A DNA stretch of 64,000 bases from Sphaerimonospora sp050942215 (GTDB taxonomy: Bacteria; Actinomycetota; Actinomycetes; Streptosporangiales; Streptosporangiaceae), in contig NZ_CP192056.1 in NCBI RefSeq assembly GCF_050942215.1, positions 6,262,001 through 6,326,000 of the forward strand, written 5' to 3'. A program made the translations under genes and the position numbers. Shown here one piece after another: positions 16,633 through 26,585 of the stretch (within the stretch, counting starts at the first letter, position 1; every line of letters starts with the position of its first letter). The notes beneath the pieces were generated by a model, which was given only the letters and a program-made list of their open reading frames with translations, did not search any database and had not been told where the DNA came from.

Positions 16633-18945
16633 TCAGGTCGCCTCGGCCCGGATCAGCCGGGCGGCCTCGACCAGGTTGCGCAGCGAGTCGTGCACCTCCT
16701 GCCGGCCCCGGGTCTTCAGCCCGCAGTCGGGGTTGGCCCACAGGCGTTCGAGGGGGATGGCCGCCAACCCCTCACGCAGGAGGGAGACCAACTCCTCCGT
16801 GCCGGGGACACGGGGAGAGTGGATGTCGTACACCCCGGGCCCCACCTGCCGGGGGTAGCCCGCCTCGGCGAGCTCGTGCGCCACCCGCATGTGCGAGCGG
16901 GCGGCCTCCAGGCTGATCACGTCGACGTCGAGGGCGTCGATCGCGGCCAGGATCTCGCCGAACTCCGCGTAACACATGTGCGTGTGGATCTGTGTCTGCG
17001 GCCGTACGCCCGCCGTGGTGAGGCGGAACGCCTCGGTGGCCCACTCGAGGTAGGCGGGCCGGGCGGCGGCACGCAGCGGCAGCGTCTCGCGCAGGGCCGG
17101 CTCGTCGACCTGGATGACGGCAGCGCCGGCGGCCTCCAGATCGACGACCTCGTCGCGCAGGGCGAGGGCGACCTGCCGGGCGGTGTCGGCGATCGGCTGG
17201 TCGTCCCGTACGAACGACCAGGCGAGCATGGTGACGGGCCCGGTGAGCATCCCCTTGACCGGCCGGCTCGTCTGGGACTGGGCATAGGTGGTCCACCGCA
17301 CGGTCATCGGCGCGGGCCGGGAGACGTCTCCGGCGAGGATCGGCGGCCGTACGTAGCGGGTGCCGTACGACTGGACCCAGCCGTGCCGGGTGGCGACATA
17401 GCCGGTGAGCCGCTCGGCGAAGTACTGGACCATGTCGTTGCGTTCCGGCTCGCCATGGACGAGGACGTCCAGGCCCGTCTTCTCCTGGAACGCGATGACC
17501 TCGCGGATCTCGGCGGCGATGCGTTCGTCGTACGCGGCCTCGTCGATGCGTCCGGCCAGCAGGTCGGCCCTGGCCGCCCGCAGCTCGTCGGTCTGCGGGA
17601 AGGACCCGATCGTGGTCGTCGGGAGCACGGGCAGGTCCAGGCGGGCGCGCTGGTCGGCCACCCGCTCGGCGTACGGCTGAGCCCTCCGGGTCTCCCGTAC
17701 GGTCACCGCCGCCGCTCGTGCCCGTACGACCTGGTCGCAGGTGATCGCGGAGGTCTTCCTGGCGGCCAGGGCGGCCCGGTTGCCGGCGAGGGCGCCCGCG
17801 ATGACATTGGTGCCGCGGGCCAGGCCTTGGGCGAGGGTGGCGACCTCGGCGGCCTTCTGCCGGGCGAAGGCCAGCCAGGCCGCGATCTCGGGCTCGATCT
17901 CGCTCTCGACCGCGACGTCGAGCGGCACGTGCAGAAGTGAACAGGAGGCGGCGACGTCCACCCGCCCGGCCAGGCCGAGCAGGGTGGCGAGAGTGGACAG
18001 CGACCTTTCCAGGTCGTTGATCCAGACGTTGCGGCCGTCCACGACCCCCGCTACCAGGCGCCTGCCGGACAGTCCCCCGACCCGCGCCAGGCCGTCGAGG
18101 TTGGCCGCCGCCGGGCCGGTGAAGTCGAGCGCGAGGCCGTCGACGGGTGCGGCGGCCAGCACGGGAAGCGCCGCGCCGAGCTGGTCGAAGTAGCTCGCCA
18201 CGAGGAGCTTCGGCCGGCGGGTCAGCGTCCCGAGCTCGCGGTAGGCGCGGGCGACCGCGTCGAGGACGGCCGGGGGCTGGTCCTGGACCAGGGCGGGCTC
18301 GTCGAGCTGCACCCACTCGGCGCCGGCCGCCCGCAGCCGCGCGAGCACGTCGGCGTAGACCGGCAGCAGCCGGTCGAGCAGCGTGACGGGATCGAAGCCA
18401 GGATCGACGCCGGGGGCCGGCTTGGCGAGCAGGAGGTAGGTGACCGGGCCCACCAGGACCGGCCGCGCGTCGTACCCGAGGGTGAGCGCCTCCTGGAACT
18501 CCCCGACGGGCTTGGCGGGATCGGCGGCGAAGACGGTGTCCGGCCCGAGCTCGGGCACCAGATAGTGGTAGTTGGTGTCGAACCACTTGGTCATCTCCAG
18601 CGGAGTGACCTCCCGGGTGCCGCGGGCCATGGCGAAATAGCCGTCGAGCGGGTCGGCCTCGAACGCGGCCCGGTGCCGTTCGGGAATCGCACCCACCATG
18701 ACCGTGGTGTCCAGCACATGGTCGTACAGGGAGAAGTCGCCGCAGGGCACCTCGCCGATGCCGGCGTCGGCGAGGTCGCGCCAGGCCGTACGGCGCAGGC
18801 CCGCGGCGGTGGCACGCAGCTCGTCGGCGCCGGCACGCCCCGCCCAGTAGCCTTCGATCGCCTTCTTGAGTTCGCGGTCCTGCCCCTGGCGCGGGTAGCC
18901 GTACACGGTCGCCAGTGAAGTGGGGGCGGCGGAACTGTGGGCCAT
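16633..18945 (-). CDS. metE: Cobalamin-independent methionine synthase
   Basis: A 770-residue MetE, the usual full length. It transfers a methyl group from 5-methyltetrahydropteroyl-triglutamate to homocysteine without B12. The N-terminal barrel begins TSLATVYGYPRQGQDRELKK. The C-terminal catalytic barrel carries the zinc ligands: His and Cys of HTHMCYAEF (near 653) and Cys of ANPDCGLKTR (near 740), with homocysteine-binding IGSFPQTDELR. It lies behind a cobalamin riboswitch, so expression should fall when B12 is available and MetH can take over. It is transcribed away from nrdAB. It ends 61 bp from the convergent TSUP gene. Confidence 0.98.
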   Translation of the reverse strand: MAHSSAAPTSLATVYGYPRQGQDRELKKAIEGYWAGRAGADELRATAAGLRRTAWRDLADAGIGEVPCGDFSLYDHVLDTTVMVGAIPERHRAAFEADPLDGYFAMARGTREVTPLEMTKWFDTNYHYLVPELGPDTVFAADPAKPVGEFQEALTLGYDARPVLVGPVTYLLLAKPAPGVDPGFDPVTLLDRLLPVYADVLARLRAAGAEWVQLDEPALVQDQPPAVLDAVARAYRELGTLTRRPKLLVASYFDQLGAALPVLAAAPVDGLALDFTGPAAANLDGLARVGGLSGRRLVAGVVDGRNVWINDLERSLSTLATLLGLAGRVDVAASCSLLHVPLDVAVESEIEPEIAAWLAFARQKAAEVATLAQGLARGTNVIAGALAGNRAALAARKTSAITCDQVVRARAAAVTVRETRRAQPYAERVADQRARLDLPVLPTTTIGSFPQTDELRAARADLLAGRIDEAAYDERIAAEIREVIAFQEKTGLDVLVHGEPERNDMVQYFAERLTGYVATRHGWVQSYGTRYVRPPILAGDVSRPAPMTVRWTTYAQSQTSRPVKGMLTGPVTMLAWSFVRDDQPIADTARQVALALRDEVVDLEAAGAAVIQVDEPALRETLPLRAAARPAYLEWATEAFRLTTAGVRPQTQIHTHMCYAEFGEILAAIDALDVDVISLEAARSHMRVAHELAEAGYPRQVGPGVYDIHSPRVPGTEELVSLLREGLAAIPLERLWANPDCGLKTRGRQEVHDSLRNLVEAARLIRAEAT

Positions 18946-18953
18946 GAAACTCT

Positions 18954-19039
18954 CCTTCGCGAGTCACGGACGACGCCGACCGGCCTCGAAGACCTGAAGG
19001 AACGCCCGCCGGCGAACGCGCGCATACCGCTCGCGAAGG
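18954..19039 (-). promoter_or_regulatory. Ribosome-site / anti-site pair of the metE leader
   Basis: On the minus strand the metE ribosome site lies in CTCGCGAAGG (complement of 18954-18963). An exact 10-base complement, CCTTCGCGAG, sits 66 bases upstream in the leader (19030-19039). Pairing would hide the ribosome site, a translational expression platform for the cobalamin riboswitch. Confidence 0.65.
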
Positions 19040-19084
19040 CCGCCGGCCCGCCCACGAGGCCATCGACGTCACCGCGTGCGGTCG

Positions 19085-19338
19085 CACGCGGGCAGTGGCA
19101 GGTCTTCGGACTCGCGGGCACGCCACGGGCTCACCGAGCCCGGGCATCTACTGGCCGTCGCTTCCCTGACCGTGATGGCCCAGTGCGTTGACGGCGGTCG
19201 TTCCCGCTCACCGCTGCGGGGCAGTCCCGGAATTGGCCTGCCCGTCCGTCGACGACGGGGGCGGGCACCGACCGCACCGGGTTCCCTCTTACGACGCTCC
19301 CGCCTGGCGGCGGAGGCGAACCGACTGCGTCACCAGAG
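19085..19338 (-). promoter_or_regulatory. Cobalamin riboswitch of metE
   Basis: Minus-strand aptamer with all conserved blocks: AAGAGGGAACCCGGTGCGG, ACTGCCCCGCAGCGGTGAG, GGGAACGACCGCC, GGGAAGCGACGGCCAGTAG and GAGTCCGAAGACCTGCC. A larger variable insertion than in the other two copies sits between the first two blocks (about 19228-19275). It lies about 140 bases upstream of metE. Ends are approximate. Confidence 0.95.
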
Positions 19339-19537
19339 TAGTCCCGAGGATCACCGGCTTCCACGCGGGCCCGCTCAGGAGGGATGCCCGAGAATGTCCG
19401 GGCGATCGGTGGTCACCGGCTCCGGATCGGTGTCCCCGGGAGCGAACGCGGCGATGACGTCATGATCGATTGATTGACCGCGGCAGACCGGCGGGAACGC
19501 CGCGGTGCCGGGTCAGGATCGGCACCGTTTCATCAGG

Positions 19538-19553
19538 ACTCAACATGTTGGGT
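19538..19553 (+). promoter_or_regulatory. NrdR-like box 1 upstream of nrdA
   Basis: ACTCAACATGTTGGGT matches 12 of 16 positions of an NrdR-box consensus recalled as ACACAATATATTGTGT. It is followed after exactly 16 bases by a better match (19570-19585), the tandem spacing known for NrdR sites. Confidence 0.6.
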
Positions 19554-19569
19554 GTGACATCGACCCGTC

Positions 19570-19585
19570 ACCCCATATATGGTGT
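19570..19585 (+). promoter_or_regulatory. NrdR-like box 2 upstream of nrdA
   Basis: ACCCCATATATGGTGT matches 13 of 16 positions of the recalled NrdR consensus and contains the perfect palindrome CCATATATGG. Its centre is 32 bp (three helical turns) from that of box 1. It lies just before the riboswitch, probably at or near the promoter. Confidence 0.7.
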
Positions 19586-19587
19586 CC

Positions 19588-19776
19588 CTGCGCTGGTCCG
19601 GCCGCTCAGTCAGGGTGGCCGGGGCAAGAGGGAACCCGGTGGAAGTCCGGGACTGCCCCGCAGCGGTGAGTGGGAACGACCGCCGTCATACGCACTGGGC
19701 CATCACGGCCTGGGAAGCGACGGTCAGTAGGAGCTACGAGCGCGCCCACGAGTCCGAAGACCTGCCGGCGTGCCGC
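19588..19776 (+). promoter_or_regulatory. Cobalamin riboswitch of nrdAB
   Basis: Plus-strand aptamer with AAGAGGGAACCCGGTGG, GGACTGCCCCGCAGCGGTGA, GTGGGAACGACCGCC, GGGAAGCGACGGTCAGTAGG and CACGAGTCCGAAGACCTGCC. It is followed by about 135 bases of leader. That leader contains a hairpin CTCGGTC/GACCGAG (19877-19895) and a segment CTCCTGCGCG (19864-19873) able to pair imperfectly with the CGCGAGGAG ribosome site of nrdA. Confidence 0.95.
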
Positions 19777-19912
19777 GTACGACCATGCGTGCGCGGCCGC
19801 TCCGAGGTCGCGCGGGACGGCCGACGGCTCCGGCGGCGGCCGCTGTGCGTCTCCGCCGGGCGTCTCCTGCGCGCGCCTCGGTCGTGTGGACCGAGTTCGC
19901 GAGGAGAGGACC

Positions 19913-22312
19913 ATGACGGTCACCGGAGACCCGCCGGCTCGATCGGCGACGGCGGACGAGCCCGTGCCGCGGCAGATGCGCGTACGCGAACGCGACGGCC
20001 TGCCGGAACCCGTCGACGTGACCAGGATCGTGCGAGCGGTCGAGCGCTGGGCGGGCGATCTCGCCGACGTCGACCCGCTGCGCGTGGCGACCAGGACCAT
20101 CAGCGGTCTGTACGACGGGGCGACCACGGCGGAACTGGACCGGCTGTCGATCCAGACGGCGGCCGAGATGATCGGCGAAGAGCCGCAGTATTCGCGTCTG
20201 GCCGCGCGGCTGCTGGCCGCCTATATCGGCGAGGAGGTGGGCGGCCAGGGCATCGCGTCATTCAGCCAGGCCGTCCGTCTCGGCCACGCCGAGGGTCTGA
20301 TCGGCGACGCGACCGCCGCGTTCGTGGCCGCCCACGCCGGCGAGCTGGACGACGCGGTCGATCCACACGGCGACCTGCGGTTCGAGTATTTCGGGCTGCG
20401 CACCGTTTACGACCGCTACCTGCTGCGGCACCCGTTCACCCGGCTGGCGGTTGAGACGCCGCAATACTGGCTGCTGCGGGTGGCGTGCGGTCTGGCGCGG
20501 ACGCCGGACGAGGCCGTCGACCTCTATCGCCTGATGTCGTCGCTGGCCTATCTGCCCAGCTCGCCGACCCTGTTCAACTCCGGAACCCGGCACACCCAGA
20601 TGTCGTCCTGCTATCTGGTCGACTCCCCGCGTGACGAGCTGGGCTCCATCTACGAGCGCTACGCCCAGGTGGCGCACCTGTCGAAGTTCGCGGGCGGCAT
20701 CGGCATCTCCTGGTCACGCGTACGGTCGCGCGGCGCGCTGATCCGCGGCACCAACGGCCACTCCAACGGCATCGTGCCGTGGCTGCGCACGCTCGACGCA
20801 TCGGTGGCGGCCGTCAACCAGGGCGGACGGCGCAGAGGCGCGGCCTGCGTCTATCTGGAGCCGTGGCATCCCGACGTCGAGGAGTTCCTCGAACTGCGCG
20901 ACAACACCGGCGAGGACGCCCGGCGCACGCACAACCTCAACCTGGCCAACTGGATCCCCGACGAGTTCATGCGCCGGGTCGAGAACGACGACCTGTGGTC
21001 GCTGTTCGACCCCGACGAGGTCCCCGAACTGCCCGACCTGTGGGGCGAGGCGTTCGAGACCGCCTACCGGGCCGCCGAGGCAGCGGGTCGCCAGGTCCGC
21101 CAGGTCAGGGCCCGCGACCTGTACGCCAAGATGATGCGTACGCTCGCGCAGACCGGAAACGGCTGGATGACCTTCAAGGACACCTCGAACCGGTTCTGCA
21201 ACCAGGCCGCCGAGCCGGGAAACGTGGTCCACCTGTCGAACCTCTGCACCGAGATCATCGAGGTGTCGGGCGACGCCGAGACCGCGGTGTGCAACCTCGG
21301 TTCCGTCAACCTCGCGGCCCACCTCGCCGAAGACAGGACCGGCATGGACTGGGAGCGGCTGCGCGCCACGGTCCGCACCGCTGTGACGTTCCTCGACCGC
21401 GTGATCGACATCAACTACTACCCGATCGAGCAGGCCGCCACCGGCAACGCACGCTGGCGTCCGGTCGGGCTCGGCGTGATGGGCCTGCAGGACGTCTTCT
21501 TCGCGCTGCGTCTGCCCTTCGACTCGCCCGAGGCCGGGGAGCTGTCGACCCGGATCGCCGAGGAGGTCTACCTGGCGGCCCTGGAGACGTCGGCCGATCT
21601 GGCAGAACGTCACGGCGCCCATCCGGCGTACGACGAGACGTGGGCCGCGCGGGGCAGGCTCCACCACGACCCGTGGAACGTCGAGAGCGCACTGCCCGAG
21701 TGGTCGGCGCGGGTGCGGGGGAAGATCGCCGAACACGGGCTGCGCAACTCGCTGCTCGTCGCCATCGCCCCGACCGCGACCATCGCCTCGATCGCCGGCT
21801 GCTACGAGTGCGTCGAGCCGCAGGTGTCCAACCTGTTCAAGCGCGAGACGCTCAGCGGCGAGTTCCTCCAGATCAACAACGCCCTGGTCGCCGAGCTGAA
21901 GGCACGCGGGCTGTGGACCGAGCGGATCAGGACCGCGATCAGGCGGGCCGAGGGCTCGGTGCAGGGCATCGCCGAGCTGCCGGCCGACGTACGTCACCTG
22001 TTCCGCACGGCATGGGAGCTGCCGCAGCGCGCGCTGATCGACATGGCGGCCGCGCGGGCGCCGTACGTCGACCAGAGCCAGTCGCTCAACCTGTTCATGA
22101 GCGCGCCCACCATCGACAAGCTCTCCTCCATGTACCTCTACGCGTGGAAGGCGGGCCTGAAGACGACCTACTACCTGCGCTCCCGTCCGGCGACGCGGAT
22201 CCAGCAGGCGACCGTTCCCGTCGCCCCGGAGCCCGTACGGGAGCAGGCCAGGGTCTGCTCTCCGGGCGACGGCTCCCTTGAGAACCCCGACTACTGCGAG
22301 GCCTGCCAGTGA
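19913..22312 (+). CDS. nrdA: Class I ribonucleoside-diphosphate reductase, alpha subunit
   Basis: A 799-residue large subunit that reduces ribonucleoside diphosphates to deoxy forms with the NrdB radical. It has an N-terminal ATP-cone (about 15-105), then the ten-stranded barrel with the first active-site Cys in MSSCYLVD (near 232), the thiyl Cys and Glu in NLCTEII (near 445) and the partner Cys in AVCNLGSVNL (near 460). The C-terminal shuttle pair CEAC sits at residues 795-798. The start at 19913 follows GAGGAGAGG; a longer frame opening at 19670 runs through the riboswitch and is rejected. It is controlled by a cobalamin riboswitch and probably NrdR, and overlaps nrdB by four bases. Confidence 0.97.
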   Translation: MTVTGDPPARSATADEPVPRQMRVRERDGLPEPVDVTRIVRAVERWAGDLADVDPLRVATRTISGLYDGATTAELDRLSIQTAAEMIGEEPQYSRLAARLLAAYIGEEVGGQGIASFSQAVRLGHAEGLIGDATAAFVAAHAGELDDAVDPHGDLRFEYFGLRTVYDRYLLRHPFTRLAVETPQYWLLRVACGLARTPDEAVDLYRLMSSLAYLPSSPTLFNSGTRHTQMSSCYLVDSPRDELGSIYERYAQVAHLSKFAGGIGISWSRVRSRGALIRGTNGHSNGIVPWLRTLDASVAAVNQGGRRRGAACVYLEPWHPDVEEFLELRDNTGEDARRTHNLNLANWIPDEFMRRVENDDLWSLFDPDEVPELPDLWGEAFETAYRAAEAAGRQVRQVRARDLYAKMMRTLAQTGNGWMTFKDTSNRFCNQAAEPGNVVHLSNLCTEIIEVSGDAETAVCNLGSVNLAAHLAEDRTGMDWERLRATVRTAVTFLDRVIDINYYPIEQAATGNARWRPVGLGVMGLQDVFFALRLPFDSPEAGELSTRIAEEVYLAALETSADLAERHGAHPAYDETWAARGRLHHDPWNVESALPEWSARVRGKIAEHGLRNSLLVAIAPTATIASIAGCYECVEPQVSNLFKRETLSGEFLQINNALVAELKARGLWTERIRTAIRRAEGSVQGIAELPADVRHLFRTAWELPQRALIDMAAARAPYVDQSQSLNLFMSAPTIDKLSSMYLYAWKAGLKTTYYLRSRPATRIQQATVPVAPEPVREQARVCSPGDGSLENPDYCEACQ

Positions 22313-23316
22313 CCGCTCATCTGCTGCTCGACCCCGGCATGAACCTGACCCTGCGCCCGATGCGCTATCCGCGGTTCTTCGACCGGTTCCGCGACGCCAT
22401 CAAGAACACCTGGACCGTCGAAGAGGTCGATCTCCACTCCGACCTCAAGGATCTGGACCGCCTCTCCGAGGCGGAACGGCACCTGGTCGGCCGCCTGGTC
22501 GCCTTCTTCGCCACCGGCGACACGATCGTGGCCAACAACCTGGTGCTGAACCTGTACCAGCACATCAACTCCCCGGAGGCGCGGCTGTACCTGTCGCGTC
22601 AGCTCTACGAGGAGGCGGTGCACGTCCAGTTCTACCTGAACCTGCTCGACACGTACGTGCCCGGCGAGCGGGAGCGGTCCGAGGCCTTCGCCGCGGTGGA
22701 GAACATCCCCTCGATCCGCAGGAAGGCCGAGTTCTGCTTCCGCTGGATCGACTCGCTGGGCGACCTCCAGCGGCTCGAGACCAAGGAGGACCGGCGTGCC
22801 TTCCTGCTCAACCTGATCTGCTTCGCCGCCTGCATCGAGGGGCTGTTCTTCTACGGCGCGTTCGCCTACGTCTACTTCCTCCGCTCGCGTGGGCTGCTGC
22901 ACGGGCTGGCCTCCGGCACCAACTGGGTCTTCCGCGACGAGTCCCTGCACATGGCCTTCGCCTTCGACGTGGTGGACGTCGTACGCGGCGAGGAGCCGGA
23001 CCTCTTCGACGACGAGCTCGCCGCGCGGGTCGGGGAGATGCTCGCCGAGGCGGTCGAGTGCGAGGCCCGGTTCGCCGAAGACCTGCTCGGCGGGGGCGTG
23101 CCCGGCATGTCCGTCGCCGACATGCGCGCCTATCTGGAGCACGTCGCCGACCGCCGGCTGGCCCAGCTCGGCATCGAGCCGTTGTACGGCTCGAAGAACC
23201 CGTTCGCCTTCATGGAGCTGCAGGACGTCCAGGAGCTGACGAACTTCTTCGAGCGCCGCGTGTCCGCGTACCAGGTGGGGGTGACCGGGACGGTCAGCTT
23301 CGACGCCGATTTCTGA
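22309..23316 (+). CDS. nrdB: Class I ribonucleotide reductase, beta subunit
   Basis: A 335-residue ferritin-fold radical subunit. The metal ligands are all present: Asp71, Glu102 and His105 (in EEAVHVQFY), the Glu of ACIEGLFFY, and the Glu and His of RDESLHMAF. The radical Tyr109 stands seven residues after Glu102, the spacing seen in tyrosyl-radical enzymes, so this is a tyrosine-radical type rather than a tyrosine-less one. It starts at a GTG overlapping the nrdA stop (GTGA), so it is translationally coupled. No nrdS-like gene follows; a terminator lies 26 bases after the stop. Confidence 0.97.
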   Translation: MTAHLLLDPGMNLTLRPMRYPRFFDRFRDAIKNTWTVEEVDLHSDLKDLDRLSEAERHLVGRLVAFFATGDTIVANNLVLNLYQHINSPEARLYLSRQLYEEAVHVQFYLNLLDTYVPGERERSEAFAAVENIPSIRRKAEFCFRWIDSLGDLQRLETKEDRRAFLLNLICFAACIEGLFFYGAFAYVYFLRSRGLLHGLASGTNWVFRDESLHMAFAFDVVDVVRGEEPDLFDDELAARVGEMLAEAVECEARFAEDLLGGGVPGMSVADMRAYLEHVADRRLAQLGIEPLYGSKNPFAFMELQDVQELTNFFERRVSAYQVGVTGTVSFDADF

Positions 23317-23341
23317 GGTCGCCCGGGTCCGCTACCGGAGT

Positions 23342-23379
23342 CGGGCCTCCGCAGCTCCCCGAACGCCGGGGGAGGCCCG
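23342..23379 (+). terminator. Terminator after nrdAB
   Basis: CGGGCCTCC (23342-23350) pairs perfectly with GGAGGCCCG (23371-23379). It separates nrdB from the small TusA-like gene, which has its own promoter-like TAGACT downstream. Confidence 0.8.
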
Positions 23380-23414
23380 GATCTAGACTGTTTCTCTGAC
23401 GTTTGGAGGACGGA

Positions 23415-23456
23415 ATGCTGGAACGGCGGCCCGCCGATCTCTCGGTGGCCACATGA
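23415..23456 (+). CDS. 13-residue leader ORF coupled to the TusA-like gene
   Basis: ATG with a strong GGAGGACGGA ribosome site opens MLERRPADLSVAT and stops at a TGA that overlaps the ATG of the next gene (ATGA). The downstream gene has no good ribosome site of its own, so reading the leader probably delivers ribosomes to it. There is no run of one amino acid to suggest classic attenuation. It may simply be a coupling device. Confidence 0.5.
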   Translation: MLERRPADLSVAT

Positions 23457-23758
23457 GTCATGAGACGAATGACGGCCGGGCCGCCGGACCGGTCGTCCTG
23501 GACGGCGGCGACCGGCGCTGTGTGCGACTGCTGATCGAGCTGCGCCGCCTCGTGGACGGCCTGGCGCCGGGCGACGTCGTCCACCTGATCGCCACCGACC
23601 CGGCCGCGCCGATCGACCTCCCGGCCTGGTGCCATCTGACCGGCCACAGCTACCTCGGCCCGCTGCCGGAGGCCGACCGTCCCACCTATGCCCTGCGGGT
23701 GGAGGCGACGGGCCGCGCCACCCGCCCCCAGGCGCCCTGGCACCTCGCGGACCGCTGA
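23453..23758 (+). CDS. TusA/SirA-like small sulfurtransferase-fold protein
   Basis: A 101-residue protein with a TusA-like fold. It has a conserved Cys near residue 23 (GGDRRCVRLL), a helix, then the family pattern of an acidic strand and turn (GDVVHLIATDPAAPIDLPAWC) and CHLTGHSYLG. TusA proteins carry persulfide sulfur on the Cys of a CPxP motif. Here the Cys is kept but both prolines are absent, so activity may differ. The start overlaps the stop of a 13-codon leader ORF. Sulfur traffic near metE and TSUP is plausible but unproven. Confidence 0.7.
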   Translation: MSHETNDGRAAGPVVLDGGDRRCVRLLIELRRLVDGLAPGDVVHLIATDPAAPIDLPAWCHLTGHSYLGPLPEADRPTYALRVEATGRATRPQAPWHLADR

Positions 23759-23993
23759 GACGCGCCGCCGTCACCATCGCCGATTATTGCTATATATCCC
23801 GACATAAGAGTAGAGTTTCTGGGCCTTGCGATGGGGCTCGTTTCGCCGCGTGCTCACCCATCGCAGGCATCAGCGCCACCGCCCACGGCCCGCCTGGCCC
23901 TTCCCCCTCGCCAGGCGCGTCATCGCGGTCGTCGCCGCGACGGCGCCTCCACGTTGGGGCCGTTGGGCGGCACGGCGAGGTCGGCGGCGGCCG
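23759..23993. other. Intergenic boundary on the left of the PKS cluster
   Basis: No gene is supported. A short AT-richer patch (about 23778-23820, including CTATATAT) stands out from the surrounding DNA and may hold a promoter. The cluster's last gene (the monooxygenase on the minus strand) ends at 23994. Confidence 0.4.
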
Positions 23994-25631
<1,638 letters not shown>

Positions 25632-25832
25632 TGGCCCTCCTGGGGGTGGGAAGAACGCGAGGCGCCGAGACACACGGCGGGGACATTCGCGATCTGCGGG
25701 TGGGGGGACGACCGGAGCGGTCAGGCCACGGCGTTTCTCGCGATCGCGGCCATGGTGCACGTCCCGCCGGGCGAACGCGTGTTCCTCCGTACGGGACCTG
25801 GCCGGGGGCGCGTCGATCCGACACGCCCCCGA

Positions 25833-26585
25833 TCACGCCAGGCGATCGACGATGATCTTGGCCACCTCCCCGGCGCGCTCCCCGAGGTAGAAGTGACCGC
25901 CGGGGAAGCCGATCAGCTCGAAGGAGCCGGTCGTGTACTCGGCCCAGGCCCGGGCGTCGTCCTCGCCGACCCGGGGGTCCTCGTCGCCGAACAGGGCGGT
26001 GACCGGGCAGCCGAGCACGTCGCCCGGCCGCCACTCGTACACCCCGATGGCCCGGTAGTCGTCACGCAGCGCCGGCATGATCATCCGCACCACGTCCTCG
26101 TCGTCGAGCAGACGCGCGTCGGTGCCGCTGAGCAGGCGCAGTTCGGCGAGCAGGGACGCGTCCCCGTAGCCGCCCGGCAACTCCGGCCGCCGCAGGCCCG
26201 GGGCGCGCCGGCCGGAGGCGAACAGCCGGACCACGGGCAGGCCCCGCCGCTCCATCCGCAGCGCCACCTCGAAGGCGACGCTCGCCCCCATGCTGTGCCC
26301 GAACAGCGCGTACGGCCGTCCGGCCCCCGCCTCGTCGCCCGAGGTCAGCACCTCGGTGACGCGGTCGGCGAGATCGCGGATGTCCCGGACGCCGGGCTCG
26401 GCGCGGCGGTCCTGCCGCCCGGGATACTGCACGGCCACCACGTCCAGCGCCGGCGACAGCAGCCCGGACAGGCCGTGGAAGTAGCTCGCCGATCCGCCGG
26501 CGTGCGGGAACAGCACCAGCCGCGGGCCCGTGGCGGCACCGCCGTGGAAGCGGCGCAGCCACAGGTCCCGGTCGCCGCCGATCAT
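25833..26585 (-). CDS. Type II (editing) thioesterase
   Basis: A 250-residue alpha/beta hydrolase of the PKS/NRPS type II thioesterase family. The opening FPHAGGSASYF is typical. The catalytic Ser is in GHSMG (near 97), with Asp in FGDEDPRV (near 200) and His in GGHFYLGE (near 229). Such enzymes clear stalled acyl groups from carrier domains. Because the last PKS has no thioesterase domain, this protein is also a candidate for product release. Its ATG overlaps the P450 stop by four bases, so it is coupled to the tailoring operon. Confidence 0.93.
   Translation of the reverse strand: MIGGDRDLWLRRFHGGAATGPRLVLFPHAGGSASYFHGLSGLLSPALDVVAVQYPGRQDRRAEPGVRDIRDLADRVTEVLTSGDEAGAGRPYALFGHSMGASVAFEVALRMERRGLPVVRLFASGRRAPGLRRPELPGGYGDASLLAELRLLSGTDARLLDDEDVVRMIMPALRDDYRAIGVYEWRPGDVLGCPVTALFGDEDPRVGEDDARAWAEYTTGSFELIGFPGGHFYLGERAGEVAKIIVDRLA

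Noticed and set aside
19670..19912. An earlier nrdA start at 19670
   Set aside because: That frame runs through the cobalamin aptamer. The ATG at 19913 has a strong ribosome site and the protein begins normally there.
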